Source of the DNA: BOKV01 sp041987205
GTDB lineage: Bacteria > Pseudomonadota > Alphaproteobacteria > Rhizobiales > Rhizobiaceae
Direction: 5' to 3'
Assembly (NCBI GenBank): GCA_041987205.1
Contig: JBHIWX010000008.1
Coordinates: 1 to 64,000, forward strand
DNA length: 64,000 bases
Shown here: one piece after another, positions 17,105 to 25,538 of the stretch
Layout: the number at the start of each line of letters is the position of its first letter
Position numbering within the stretch: position 1 is the first letter of the stretch
The notes under the pieces: generated by a model
Told to the model about the DNA's origin: nothing
The model's database searches: none
What the model saw: only the letters and a program-made list of their open reading frames with translations
Program-made: the position numbers and the translations under genes

Positions 17105-18289
17105 ATGAAACGAGCAATATTAAGCCATTTGGTCGCAATGGCATTGGCCTGCACGGCTGCGGTTTCGCCGACGAAAGCCGAAGAGGGGATAACAGACTCG
17201 GAGATTTTGATCGGAGAGGTCCTGATGTTGTCGGGGCCGGCATCTTTCATCGGAAAATCCGCTGCCGCCGGTTCCAAGCTTGCAATCGCCGAGATCAATG
17301 CGAATGGCGGCATCAATGGACGCAAGCTTCGCGGCATCTACGAGGATGATGGCTACGTTCCTGCCCGCTCCGTCGCTGCAGCGCGCAGGCTCGTCGACGT
17401 GGAGAAGGTATTCGCAGTAACCGGGACAACCGGCGGATCGGGCGTTACCGCAATCATGCCGGTACTCGAAGAAGCTGGTGTGCCGACGTTGGTTCACGTC
17501 GCGCCGAACCCTTCGGTCCTCAATCCCCGCAAGCCGAACGTGTTCATGATCGGGCCCGATTATGACCTGGCTGCGCTCGTCGGCATTCGCTACCTGGTGA
17601 ACGAAAAGGGGCTCAAGAATGCCAAATTCGGCCTTATCTACCAGGAAGATGACTACGGCAAAAGCGTTCTGTCCGGCTACAAGCAGGCCATGGAAGAACT
17701 TGGCCTGACGAGTGTGGCCGAACTCCCCTACAAGCGCGGCGCGAAGGATTTTTCCGCCGAAGCGTTGCGCTTCAAGGAGGCTGGCGTCGAGGTTCTCTAT
17801 CTCGGAACCGTAATATCCGAGGCGGTTGGCATCATGTCGGAGATCCGTCGTTTGGGGATGGAACCCACCGTCATCGGCAACTGGGCCGCGGGATTGCCGA
17901 TCACCATCAAGCTGTCCGCCGAGTCCGGCTACGATTTCTATTTCACCGATTACTACGCCTCCGCTTCGGATGCTGCGGGTGAAAAGCTCTACGCACTGGC
18001 CAGCCGGCTGCTCAGCGAGGAAGATGCTGCGGCAATGGGACGGTACGGCGTTGGCGGCTACGTTGCCATCAAGGTCCTGGCATCCGCCATCGAGCAGTGC
18101 GGTCAAGAGCCCACGCGAGCCTGTGTTATCGAGAAGCTTGGCGCTGTGAAGGATTTCGATACCGGAGGTCTCACCGGCCCCATCTCGCTGGACAATGAGG
18201 ACGGCCATGCCATCCCGCCGATGAAGGTGTTTCAGGTCGATCGCGCTGGCGGATCGGTGAAAACGCTCACAGATTTTCTCCAGTACTAA
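17105..18289 (+). CDS. Periplasmic substrate-binding protein of the Liv-type importer
   Basis: Leu/Ile/Val-binding-family receptor, 394 residues. A strong GGGAGGAGG precedes the ATG. The signal peptide is MKRAILSHLVAMALACTAAV to about residue 25. The mature protein opens with ITDSEILIGEVLMLSGPAS, then INANGGINGRKL and a DDGY stretch, all typical of family 4 solute-binding proteins. Recruitment next to a CoA ligase and beta-oxidation enzymes points to an aliphatic or aromatic acid ligand rather than an amino acid. That is inference from context. Confidence 0.95.
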   Translation: MKRAILSHLVAMALACTAAVSPTKAEEGITDSEILIGEVLMLSGPASFIGKSAAAGSKLAIAEINANGGINGRKLRGIYEDDGYVPARSVAAARRLVDVEKVFAVTGTTGGSGVTAIMPVLEEAGVPTLVHVAPNPSVLNPRKPNVFMIGPDYDLAALVGIRYLVNEKGLKNAKFGLIYQEDDYGKSVLSGYKQAMEELGLTSVAELPYKRGAKDFSAEALRFKEAGVEVLYLGTVISEAVGIMSEIRRLGMEPTVIGNWAAGLPITIKLSAESGYDFYFTDYYASASDAAGEKLYALASRLLSEEDAAAMGRYGVGGYVAIKVLASAIEQCGQEPTRACVIEKLGAVKDFDTGGLTGPISLDNEDGHAIPPMKVFQVDRAGGSVKTLTDFLQY

Positions 18290-18296
18290 GACGAAC

Positions 18297-18321
18297 CGGC
18301 CGGGCGCTCTGCGCCCGGCCG
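18297..18321. terminator. Strong GC hairpin after the substrate-binding protein gene
   Basis: An 11-bp perfect stem (cggccgggcgc/gcgcccggccg) closes on a 3-base loop eight bases past the stop codon. There is no T-run, so it may be an mRNA-stabilising or partial-termination hairpin inside the operon rather than a full terminator. Confidence 0.6.
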
Positions 18322-18355
18322 TACCTGCCCGTCAAATCAAGAGTGGAATAGCGAC

Positions 18356-19141
18356 ATGGGAGTTGAAGTCCGCAAGATCGGGGCGATCGCGTGGTTGACG
18401 CTCAACCGGCCGGACGTGCGCAACGCCCTGGACATGGATAGTTTGAAGGCGATTTCGGCGTTTGCGGATGATCTGGCGAGCGACCCGGAATTGCGGGTTG
18501 GCGTCATTGCTGGCGCAGGTGACTATTTCTGTGCGGGTGCCGACCTGGCCGAATTCCTAGCGTCCCTCGACTCTTCTCAGAGTGTCAATGGCCAGCCTGA
18601 CTTTCTCGACGTCGTGTTCTCGACATTCGAGAAACTTCGCAATGTTCCGGTGCCGATCATTGCAGCGGTAAACGGACCTGCGATCGCGGGAGGGCTCGAG
18701 TTGATCCTCACCTGCGACATCGTGATCGCATCCGAACAGGCCACCTTCGCCGACGGGCACGCGAAATATGGAATCATTCCCGGTGGCGGGTCGTCGGCAA
18801 TCTTGCCCAGGCTGCTGCCCGTCAACGTTGCACGCTACCTGTTGCTGACCGGAGAAGCGTTGCCGGCCACAACCATGCACCAACTCGGTCTGGTCAATCA
18901 GATCGTGGAGACCGAACGGCTGGAATCCGCCGCGCTTGATCTGGCGAAAGCCGTCGCCGAGAAGAGCCCGCTGGTTCTGGCGCAGATGAAGAGGCTGGTA
19001 GCCAAGGCCCAGTCCATTTCGTTACGTGACGCGGTGATCGATGAGTTTCTTTCGCTGAGAAACCACACCCGCTCTGTCGATCTCCATGAGGGCCTGGCCG
19101 CATTCGCCGAGAAACGGCAACCCGTGTTTGTTGGCCGCTAA
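18356..19141 (+). CDS. Enoyl-CoA hydratase/isomerase family protein
   Basis: Crotonase-fold enzyme of 261 residues. The oxyanion-hole segments are AGAGDYFCAGADLAEF and AAVNGPAIAGGLELILTCDIVIAS. The GIIPGGGSSAILPRLL region carries the second catalytic loop; at the usual E144/E164 positions one glutamate seems replaced (ADGHAKYGIIPGGGS), so isomerase or other crotonase chemistry is possible. It is expected to hydrate an enoyl-CoA made from the imported acid. It is 66 bases after the binding protein stop and 29 bases before the thiolase-like gene. Confidence 0.92.
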   Translation: MGVEVRKIGAIAWLTLNRPDVRNALDMDSLKAISAFADDLASDPELRVGVIAGAGDYFCAGADLAEFLASLDSSQSVNGQPDFLDVVFSTFEKLRNVPVPIIAAVNGPAIAGGLELILTCDIVIASEQATFADGHAKYGIIPGGGSSAILPRLLPVNVARYLLLTGEALPATTMHQLGLVNQIVETERLESAALDLAKAVAEKSPLVLAQMKRLVAKAQSISLRDAVIDEFLSLRNHTRSVDLHEGLAAFAEKRQPVFVGR

Positions 19142-19170
19142 AGGCAGTCAACCCGAAAAGGAGATCGTTC

Positions 19171-20412
19171 ATGCAAGAGGTCTACATCATCGGCGTTGGC
19201 ATGACGTCGTTCACGCGGCATCTGGACGAAAGCGTGAAGTCGCTCACCGAGTGGGCAGTCAAGGATGCTTTGGCCGACGCAGGACTGGAGAAGGAAGCCA
19301 TCGGCGCCGCGTTCTTCGGCAATTGCGCGCAGGGTTTCCTCGAGGGCCAACATCTCGTGCGGGGACAAGTCGCGCTGCTGCCGTTGGGGCTGCAGGGAAT
19401 CCCGATCTTCAATGTCGAGAATGCGTGCGCGACGGCGAGCACTTGCTTCCATCTCGCATCAAGTTACGTGCGGGCGGGTTCGGCAAGAATCGCGCTCGCA
19501 GTTGGCACCGACAAGATGTACACAAATGAGGGAAACAAGCGCTTCGGCATATTCGACAGTGCCTGGGACGTAGCCGACGCGCAGCGCACCCATGCCCATT
19601 TCGTCGATCTGGGTAACATGCCGGTGCCACCGGGAACCACGTCTCCCCGGCCTTATAGCCCTTTCATGGATGTCTATAGCGGTTTTGCCCGGCAATACAT
19701 GCGCCGCTTCGGAATTACACAACGGCAGCTGGCCCAGATCGCTTCCAAGAATCGCAGTCATTCGCGGGCCAACGAACGCGCCCAGTTCCGCGAACCCATC
19801 GATGTCGATGAAGTGCTGGCGGCAGCGCCGATCACCTATCCTCTCACGCTGCCCATGTGCTCGCCGATATCCGACGGTTCAGCTGCGGCGGTCTTGTGCA
19901 CGGAAGAGGCGTTGGCCGAACTCGGTCTCGACCGGAGCCGGGCGGTCAAGGTCGAAGCAAGCGTCATACGCACGGCCAGCGCGCGTGATCCGGAGAACCT
20001 CGAACGGCATTTGTCGCACCTTGCTGCGAAGGATGCCTATGCCCAGGCCGGATTGCGACCTGAAGACATGCATGTCGCCGAAGTCCATGACGCAACCGCG
20101 ATGGGCGAGTTGATGCAGTCGGAAAATCTGGGTTTTTGTGAAATCGGGCAGGGTGGGAAACTGGCCGAATCCGGCGAGACATCCCTTGGAGGCCGTATTC
20201 CGATCAATCCGTCCGGCGGCCTGGAAGCCAAGGGACATCCGATCGGGGCCACGGGTCTCGGGCAGATATTCGAACTCGTCTCCCAGTTGCGTGGTGAATG
20301 CGGCGAGCGCCAGGTGAATGGCGCACGCTACGCGATCCAGGAGAATGGCGGCGGTATCTGGGGGATCGAGGAATCGGTTTGCCACATCGGCATATATTCG
20401 GGGAACAGGTAA
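19171..20412 (+). CDS. Thiolase-family protein (SCP-x/lipid-transfer thiolase type)
   Basis: A 413-residue thiolase-fold protein. The acyl-binding cysteine is in NVENACATAS (about residue 90), and the histidine loop is in GGLEAKGHPIGATGLGQ. The usual second cysteine motif near the C-terminus is replaced by QENGGGIWGIEE. This is common in SCP-x-like and aldol-lyase-associated thiolase homologues, some of which do retro-aldol or non-standard cleavage instead of simple thiolysis. AAGGAG precedes the start. It is coupled to the SDR gene by a TAATG overlap. Its likely role is the last carbon-carbon cleavage of the pathway. Confidence 0.9.
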   Translation: MQEVYIIGVGMTSFTRHLDESVKSLTEWAVKDALADAGLEKEAIGAAFFGNCAQGFLEGQHLVRGQVALLPLGLQGIPIFNVENACATASTCFHLASSYVRAGSARIALAVGTDKMYTNEGNKRFGIFDSAWDVADAQRTHAHFVDLGNMPVPPGTTSPRPYSPFMDVYSGFARQYMRRFGITQRQLAQIASKNRSHSRANERAQFREPIDVDEVLAAAPITYPLTLPMCSPISDGSAAAVLCTEEALAELGLDRSRAVKVEASVIRTASARDPENLERHLSHLAAKDAYAQAGLRPEDMHVAEVHDATAMGELMQSENLGFCEIGQGGKLAESGETSLGGRIPINPSGGLEAKGHPIGATGLGQIFELVSQLRGECGERQVNGARYAIQENGGGIWGIEESVCHIGIYSGNR

Positions 20413-21188
20413 TGCGTCTGAGTGGCAGGACGGTGCTGGTCACCGGTGCGGCATCCGGACTTGGCCGCGGCGTGGCGACTTATTTCGCCTCGCGTATGGA
20501 TTGCAACGTCGTCGCCCTGGACATGGGAATGGAAGGACTATCCACCCTGGAGCAGGAAGTTGGTTCCGACAGGATTGCCGGTGTCCAGGCCGATGTCACC
20601 GAACGCGAAAGCGTGGCCTCTGCCCTCGAGGCCGGCGTGGAACGTTTCGGCGCGATCGATGTCTGCTTGAATTTTGCTGGTGTCGTCTCGCCGGTCCACA
20701 TTGTCGCGCGGGATGGACAAGGTGTCGAACTGGATCGCTTTGCGCGGGCGGTCGCGGTGAACTTGACCGGCACGTTCAATATGATGGCACAATGCGCCGG
20801 CTACATGGCGCGCAATCGCGAAGACGAAAATGGCGAGCGTGGCGTGGTCGTAAATATCGCCTCTGCGGCGGCATTTGACGGCCAGGTTGGTCAGGCGGCC
20901 TATGCCTCCAGCAAGGCGGGAGTGGTAGGGTTGTCATTGCCTGCTGCGCGTGAACTCGCGCGTGTCGGGATCCGGGTGAACTGCATCGCGCCGGGGGCTT
21001 TCGATACGCCCATGCTGCGAAGCGTTCCCGCGACAGTGGTCGACCGGATCGTCGAAACCGTCCAGTTTCCGAAACGGACCGGAAAGATTGAAGAGATCGC
21101 GGGACTTTGCGTCCATCTGTGCGAGAACAGCTACATCAACGGAGAATGCATCCGGTTGGACGCTGCAATGCGAATGCCCCCGCACTAG
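20412..21188 (+). CDS. Short-chain dehydrogenase/reductase, 3-hydroxyacyl-CoA dehydrogenase-like
   Basis: Classical SDR of 258 residues. The Rossmann motif is TGAASGLGRG at about residues 11-20, followed by NFAG (in place of NNAG), an active-site serine in NIASAAAFDG, and YASSK as the YxxxK pair. The order and the QVGQAAYASSKAGVVGL segment resemble HSD17B10/3-hydroxyacyl-CoA dehydrogenase type 2. The ATG shares its A with the TAA of the thiolase-like gene. It would oxidise the 3-hydroxyacyl-CoA between the hydratase and the thiolase. Confidence 0.92.
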   Translation: MRLSGRTVLVTGAASGLGRGVATYFASRMDCNVVALDMGMEGLSTLEQEVGSDRIAGVQADVTERESVASALEAGVERFGAIDVCLNFAGVVSPVHIVARDGQGVELDRFARAVAVNLTGTFNMMAQCAGYMARNREDENGERGVVVNIASAAAFDGQVGQAAYASSKAGVVGLSLPAARELARVGIRVNCIAPGAFDTPMLRSVPATVVDRIVETVQFPKRTGKIEEIAGLCVHLCENSYINGECIRLDAAMRMPPH

Positions 21189-21256
21189 CATGATAGGTTC
21201 CGATGGGTCTATTTTCGGCCAAACCGATTCAGGCAGAAAAGATCGGAGTCGAGTTC

Positions 21257-21976
21257 ATGGCGAATGAAATTTCCGCAGGCGGTGAAGAACGCAAGACCCG
21301 TGTTCGTCTTCCCAAGAATAGGCGGCGCAACCAAATTCTCGATGCCGCCGAAGAGGTCTTCTCGGATCGCGGCTATGAGGTCGCTACGATTGCAGAGGTT
21401 GCCGTCCTTGCCGGTACGGCCGAAGGAAACGTTTATCGCTATTTCGAAACCAAGCGGGATTTGCTCGCAAGCGTGATAGCTCGTTGGTACGAGGCCGCCA
21501 TTGCCGAACTCGACGAGAAGACGGCTTCCCTCGATGATTCAGCTGCGCGCCTGGAATTCTTGATTCACTTTCACATCTGCGCCCTGCGTGACAATCCAGG
21601 ATTGTTGGGTCTGATTATTCGGGAGGTGCGAACACATAATGACACTTACAAGAGCATTATCGGTAATTTGAACAGGCGGTATACCGGCTATGTAAGCCAG
21701 GCGCTTATTGACGGCGTGGCGGCTGGTGACTTCAATCCGAACTTGCCGGTATCGCTAGTGCGAGACATGGTTTTTGGCTGCATCGAACACCATACATGGC
21801 GCTATGTATCGCAGAAGGACACTTCCGAGATGGATGTCGATATGATGACCGATGAGGTATTATCGCTGCTGCGTTCGGGCATCGAAAGAAGGACCAGCTT
21901 GGAGGACGGCGCAGAGGCTTTGAAGGCTGCCAAAGCTCATATTCGCCTGGCCGAAGACATTCTGAGCCACATCTGA
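21257..21976 (+). CDS. TetR family transcriptional regulator
   Basis: A 239-residue regulator. The helix-turn-helix is RNQILDAAEEVFSDRGYEVATIAEVAVLAGTAEGNVYRYFETKRDLL near the N-terminus. The ATG at 21257 has GGAG eight bases upstream; an in-frame ATG at 21203 with a weak AGG would add 18 residues and lies 14 bases after the SDR stop. The C-terminal helical domain should bind an acyl-CoA or related ligand, as in FadR/PsrA-like TetR proteins. It is the last gene of the operon and the best candidate to bind the inverted repeat at 11565-11616. Confidence 0.93.
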   Translation: MANEISAGGEERKTRVRLPKNRRRNQILDAAEEVFSDRGYEVATIAEVAVLAGTAEGNVYRYFETKRDLLASVIARWYEAAIAELDEKTASLDDSAARLEFLIHFHICALRDNPGLLGLIIREVRTHNDTYKSIIGNLNRRYTGYVSQALIDGVAAGDFNPNLPVSLVRDMVFGCIEHHTWRYVSQKDTSEMDVDMMTDEVLSLLRSGIERRTSLEDGAEALKAAKAHIRLAEDILSHI

Positions 21977-22224
21977 CATTGACCAATTATAGCTTGGCAG
22001 CCGGTCCGGTTTGCCTGAGCAAGGTCAATCTGTTTCGAAATGCATTTTATGCGACTGAACAGACCAGATCGCGCTGCTTGGCTGAGCGTCCGGAATGGGG
22101 CCGATAGTCGACGTTCAAATGGGTTGCGATTAAGACTCGTCGGACCGCCCAATGCAGGTGGGATGATAGTCAAATCGCCTACCTCGGCAGAGCGATTTGC
22201 AAAATGAGAATGTGAAATCCAAAA

Positions 22225-22250
22225 GAAAGGGCGCCTTTTAGCGCCCTTTC
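22225..22250 (-). terminator. Intrinsic terminator of a small minus-strand transcript
   Basis: A 10-bp perfect stem (gaaagggcgc/gcgccctttc) with a 6-base loop. Read on the minus strand it is followed by a T-rich tail (TTTCTTTTGG). It lies 17 bases after the stop of the small ORF at 22267-22356. It could also stop readthrough from the TetR operon on the plus strand, where the tail is TCATTTTC. Confidence 0.75.
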
Positions 22251-22266
22251 TCATTTTCAATTTGTT

Positions 22267-22356
22267 TTAGCTACCGAAGAAGCCGACCAGAAACGCGACA
22301 ATCCGAAGGACGGTGCGCATATCGAGGTGGACTTCGATGTTGACTCGAATGACCAT
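22267..22356 (-). CDS. Small hydrophobic peptide, 29 residues
   Basis: The ORF encodes a 29-residue peptide (MVIRVNIEVHLDMRTVLRIV then AFLVGFFGS). It has a hydrophobic C-terminal half that could span the membrane. GGAG lies eight bases before the ATG, and an intrinsic terminator follows 17 bases after the stop, so the unit has the parts of a real small gene. I know no family for it. It sits at the left end of the defence island and could be a toxin-like or regulatory peptide. The coding call rests on the SD, the terminator and the residue pattern only. Confidence 0.45.
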   Translation of the reverse strand: MVIRVNIEVHLDMRTVLRIVAFLVGFFGS

Positions 22357-22766
22357 TTTTTGGTCTCCGGGTCCGTTGGCGCCGACAAGACCCTAATGGG
22401 GTTGATGTCGGGATTTCGAAATCCAGTTCTTGCATTCCAAGGGCTTCCATGGCGCGGCCGCACCACCGGGAGGCCCGAATTCAATTGCTGATTTTACTGA
22501 GTTTTGCGCTTAGGTTCTTGGGTACTTTTGTTCTGAGCTTGCTTCGGTGCTTCAACAGTTAAATTTTTGCTTTGCTGAGTTTCTGCGCTTGCTATTGGAT
22601 CTTTGACAGGTTGTGCTTTGGGTGCTTTGGGTGCTTTGGGTGCTTTGGGTGCTTTGGGTGCTTTGGGTGCTTTGGATTGGCCAACGCTCGAAAGCGCGCG
22701 CCACCGATGACATGGTGACTGATTCAATTTTATGCAATAGCCGCCCGCGATATTTTGGAGTGTGCA
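22357..22766. other. Gene-poor left part of the island
   Basis: No convincing gene is seen here. The stretch is AT-richer than its surroundings and contains the palindrome ggatttcgaaatcc (about 22412-22425) and the 9-bp tandem repeat described separately. A minus-strand frame at 22494-22796 would encode a Lys-Ala-Pro repeat protein, but it overlaps the start of the nuclease gene and has no ribosome site. Confidence 0.5.
22613..22675. repeat. Tandem repeat, seven copies of a 9-bp unit
   Basis: Seven perfect consecutive copies of gtgctttgg. Because the unit is a multiple of three, all frames stay open through it. On the minus strand it reads (Lys-Ala-Pro)n, on another frame (Ser-Thr-Gln)n. It is 92 bases upstream of the PD-(D/E)xK gene start and may vary in copy number between strains. 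Confidence 0.95.
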
Positions 22767-23288
22767 ATGGAACATGATCCGACGAAGATATTGCACAGCT
22801 TTATCGGATCAATCCACGACCTGTTGTCCGACAAAGAGATTCAGAGGGCAAAACCTGACGAAATCTCCATCACGACAGAGCTGGCAATGCGCATGGGGCC
22901 GTATTTCGAGGGCTGGCGAGTAAGCCCGGAATGGACGCGCCGCGAGGAGGAAGAGAAGCGCATGGCCTGGAATGACGACGCCGGCAAAGAACATCTAAGA
23001 AAAATTCGGCCGGACATCATCGTTCACCACATGCACCGCGAGGAAAACCTGTTGGTGGTGGAAGTGAAGCGGAGCGGGGTAAAGCGTGGGCTGGAAGACG
23101 ACATTCTCAAGCTCACGCTTATGACGCGCGAGGTCAGCACCAATCCGGATTACCACTATGGCTACGCGGTTGGCGTCCACCTCATCCTGAATATTCCTGA
23201 GAGCAAGGTGACCGGCTGCGACGTGTATATCAACGGGGAAGTCGACAAGGCTCTGACCGAAGCTCTGAGACAGCAGCTGCCGGGCTGA
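22767..23288 (+). CDS. PD-(D/E)xK-type nuclease-like protein
   Basis: A small protein of 173 residues with the parts of a PD-(D/E)xK nuclease core: a helix glutamate (SITTELAMRM), the aspartate in KIRPDIIVHH, and the strand LLVVEVKRSG giving E-x-K. This catalytic set is used by restriction and DNA-repair nucleases. The ATG at 22767 follows GGAG at six to seven bases; a TTG at 22755 is in frame. It precedes the Gabija-like pair by 189 bases on the same strand. It may be a stand-alone restriction-like nuclease or part of the same defence unit. The exact family is not recognised. Confidence 0.7.
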   Translation: MEHDPTKILHSFIGSIHDLLSDKEIQRAKPDEISITTELAMRMGPYFEGWRVSPEWTRREEEEKRMAWNDDAGKEHLRKIRPDIIVHHMHREENLLVVEVKRSGVKRGLEDDILKLTLMTREVSTNPDYHYGYAVGVHLILNIPESKVTGCDVYINGEVDKALTEALRQQLPG

Positions 23289-23477
23289 CAACTACCCTTC
23301 GAACTTGGGTCGGGCTCCCCACTGACGTCCGCTTCCGGGTGAAGGCAACGGCGCCTGAATGACCGAAATGAGGGCGCAATGCTGACTGACGACTTCGGGG
23401 CCGTAAGCAGAACGACAGTTTTCAGATGACTTCAACCGCTTCGTTCTCAATGTTAGGCTGAAGTAGAGGGGGGCGCC

Positions 23478-25535
23478 GTGTACATCTCAGAAATTCGGAT
23501 CGAGAACTTTCGCCTGTTTGGCGCAGGTGATCAGGCCTTCGTGGTCCCGCTGGCGCCGGGACTTACTGCACTGGTCGGCGAGAATGACGCCGGCAAGACC
23601 GCGGTTATTGATGCGCTCCGGTTGGTGCTCGGCACGCGCGACCAAGATATACTGCGTGTCGATCCGACGGATTTTCATCAAGCGACGCTTGGCGGCGAGC
23701 GCGCCGACCAGATTGTAATCCGCCTGACCTTCCGCGATCTGACCACCGCCGATCGCGGCGCCTTCGCCGAATTCCTGACCTATGAGACAGCGGCCGGCGC
23801 AACCGACACCGCGCTGATCGTGACCTGGGTCGCGAAGCGCAATTCCAAGGAAGGTAGCTCGCGCCGCGTACTGCCGCCGGAATGGCGCACAGGCGCCAAG
23901 GGTGACGGCCCGCTGCTCGATCTGGGTGCCCGGTCGCTGTTGACCTCAACCTATCTCCGACCCCTGCGCGATGCCGAGCGCGCCATGAGCGCCGGGCGAG
24001 GTTCTCGATTGTCGCAGATCCTTCAGCACACCAAGGAAATTCGTGATATTGGCAATCCGTTCAACAAGCTCACCGACCCGCCGGCCGATCCGAAGACACT
24101 GAGCGTCCTCGGTTTAGGAGACTATGCAAATCATTTGTTCGGCGAGAGCGAAGGCATCAAGGAGGCACGCAAGCGGCTTAACGACGAGTATCTAAAGCCA
24201 CTCTCATTTGCTAACGACCTGCTGCACGCGCGGATTGGCGTGGCCGGCGCGCAGGATGACGGCCTCAGATTGCGCCAACTGCTAGAAAAGCTCGAACTCA
24301 CGCTTGCCGCATCGGCCGACGCCGACAGCGCACACAGCCGCGGACTCGGTTCCAACAACCTTCTGTTCATGGCGTGCGAGCTACTGCTACTCGCCGCTGA
24401 AAGCGATGGCTTCCCGCTGCTGCTTATCGAAGAGCCCGAAGCGCATCTTCACCCGCAGCGCCAACTGCGTCTGATGTCCTTCCTTCAGGAGCAGGCGAAG
24501 ACGAAGCGCGCCGACGGGCAGCGCATCCAGATCATCGTCACGACGCACAGTCCCAATCTCGCTTCGGACCTTCAACTCGACAATCTCGCGTTGATTGAAG
24601 GTGGGCGGGCATTCCCTCTGTGCAAGGGCAAGACGAAGCTCAGCGCATCGGACTATCGATTCCTCGAACGCTTTCTCGATGTGACCAAGGCGAACCTGTT
24701 CTTCGCCCGCGCGGTGCTGATCGTCGAAGGCGACGCTGAGAATATCCTGCTGCCGGTGATCGCCAAGCTTCTCGGCCGTGACTTCCATCATCACGGCGTG
24801 TCGGTGGTCAATGTCGGCGGTGTCGGGCTCGGCCGCTATGCGCGTGTATTCATGCGCGAGGATGAAGTGAAGGACGGGATCATAAACATTCCCGTTGCTT
24901 GCATTACCGACATGGACGTGATGCCCGACAACGCGCCGTGGATCGTCGGCAAGTTGGAAGACGGCCAGGAGATCCCGGTCCGCCCGCCGTCCAAGCGACA
25001 ATGGCGGATCAAAGCCGATTTCCCGGGCGATGAGCTGGGGCAGCGGCGTGCCGAGCGCAAGGCCAAGGCGTCGGGCCAACAGGTCGAGACATTCGTCGCC
25101 GACGAGTGGACCCTCGAATTTGACCTCGCCTTTCACGGGCTCGGAAAGCAGGTCTACCGCGCGGCCTCACTGGCGCTCGCCGATGACAGGCTCAACGCCG
25201 GCAGCACCAATCAAACCGCCATTCTCGCCGAGGCCGACGGAGAATTTCAGACGCTGCTCGATGCCGATCACGATCAACCAACACTCGCCTCGCATATCTA
25301 TGCGCTGTTCGAGGTCGACGGCGCCTCCAAGGCCATCGGCGCGCAATATCTCGCTGAGCTGCTCGAGAAGGAGATCGCTGACGGCGCGCTCGATGCTGAA
25401 AGCCTGCGCGAGCGGCTTCCGCCCTATGTCGTCGCCGCGATCGCGCATGTCACCGGGCCGTTTGTGCCGTCATCTGCAGGAGGCGCAGCGGCCGGACCGA
25501 ACCCGCCGGCTGCGGGACCCAACCCGGCGACTTGA
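23478..25535 (+). CDS. gajA: OLD-family ATP-dependent nuclease, GajA-like (Gabija)
   Basis: A 685-residue ABC-ATPase-TOPRIM nuclease. Walker A is GENDAGKT (34-41), the Walker B region is LLLIEEPEAHLHP (about 315-327), and the histidine switch is VTTHSPN (about 353-359). The TOPRIM glutamate is in LIVEGDAENILL (about 414-425) and the DxD pair is in CITDMDV (about 476-482). GTG 23478 has GAGGGG just upstream. The helicase gene starts three bases after its stop. OLD nucleases next to a UvrD-like helicase are class 2 OLD/Gabija systems, in which the ATPase-nuclease nicks phage DNA when nucleotides fall. It is about 100 residues longer than the studied GajA; the C-terminal 60 residues are Ala/Pro-rich. 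Confidence 0.88.
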   Translation: MYISEIRIENFRLFGAGDQAFVVPLAPGLTALVGENDAGKTAVIDALRLVLGTRDQDILRVDPTDFHQATLGGERADQIVIRLTFRDLTTADRGAFAEFLTYETAAGATDTALIVTWVAKRNSKEGSSRRVLPPEWRTGAKGDGPLLDLGARSLLTSTYLRPLRDAERAMSAGRGSRLSQILQHTKEIRDIGNPFNKLTDPPADPKTLSVLGLGDYANHLFGESEGIKEARKRLNDEYLKPLSFANDLLHARIGVAGAQDDGLRLRQLLEKLELTLAASADADSAHSRGLGSNNLLFMACELLLLAAESDGFPLLLIEEPEAHLHPQRQLRLMSFLQEQAKTKRADGQRIQIIVTTHSPNLASDLQLDNLALIEGGRAFPLCKGKTKLSASDYRFLERFLDVTKANLFFARAVLIVEGDAENILLPVIAKLLGRDFHHHGVSVVNVGGVGLGRYARVFMREDEVKDGIINIPVACITDMDVMPDNAPWIVGKLEDGQEIPVRPPSKRQWRIKADFPGDELGQRRAERKAKASGQQVETFVADEWTLEFDLAFHGLGKQVYRAASLALADDRLNAGSTNQTAILAEADGEFQTLLDADHDQPTLASHIYALFEVDGASKAIGAQYLAELLEKEIADGALDAESLRERLPPYVVAAIAHVTGPFVPSSAGGAAAGPNPPAAGPNPAT

Positions 25536-25538
25536 GCT

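Noticed and set aside
22613..22675. Possible CRISPR array
   Set aside because: The copies are 9 bp with no spacers between them. No CRISPR array was seen anywhere in the window.
22494..22796. Minus-strand frame encoding a Lys-Ala-Pro repeat protein
   Set aside because: It overlaps the start of the nuclease gene, lacks a ribosome site, and other frames through the 9-bp repeat are equally open. Kept only as a repeat.
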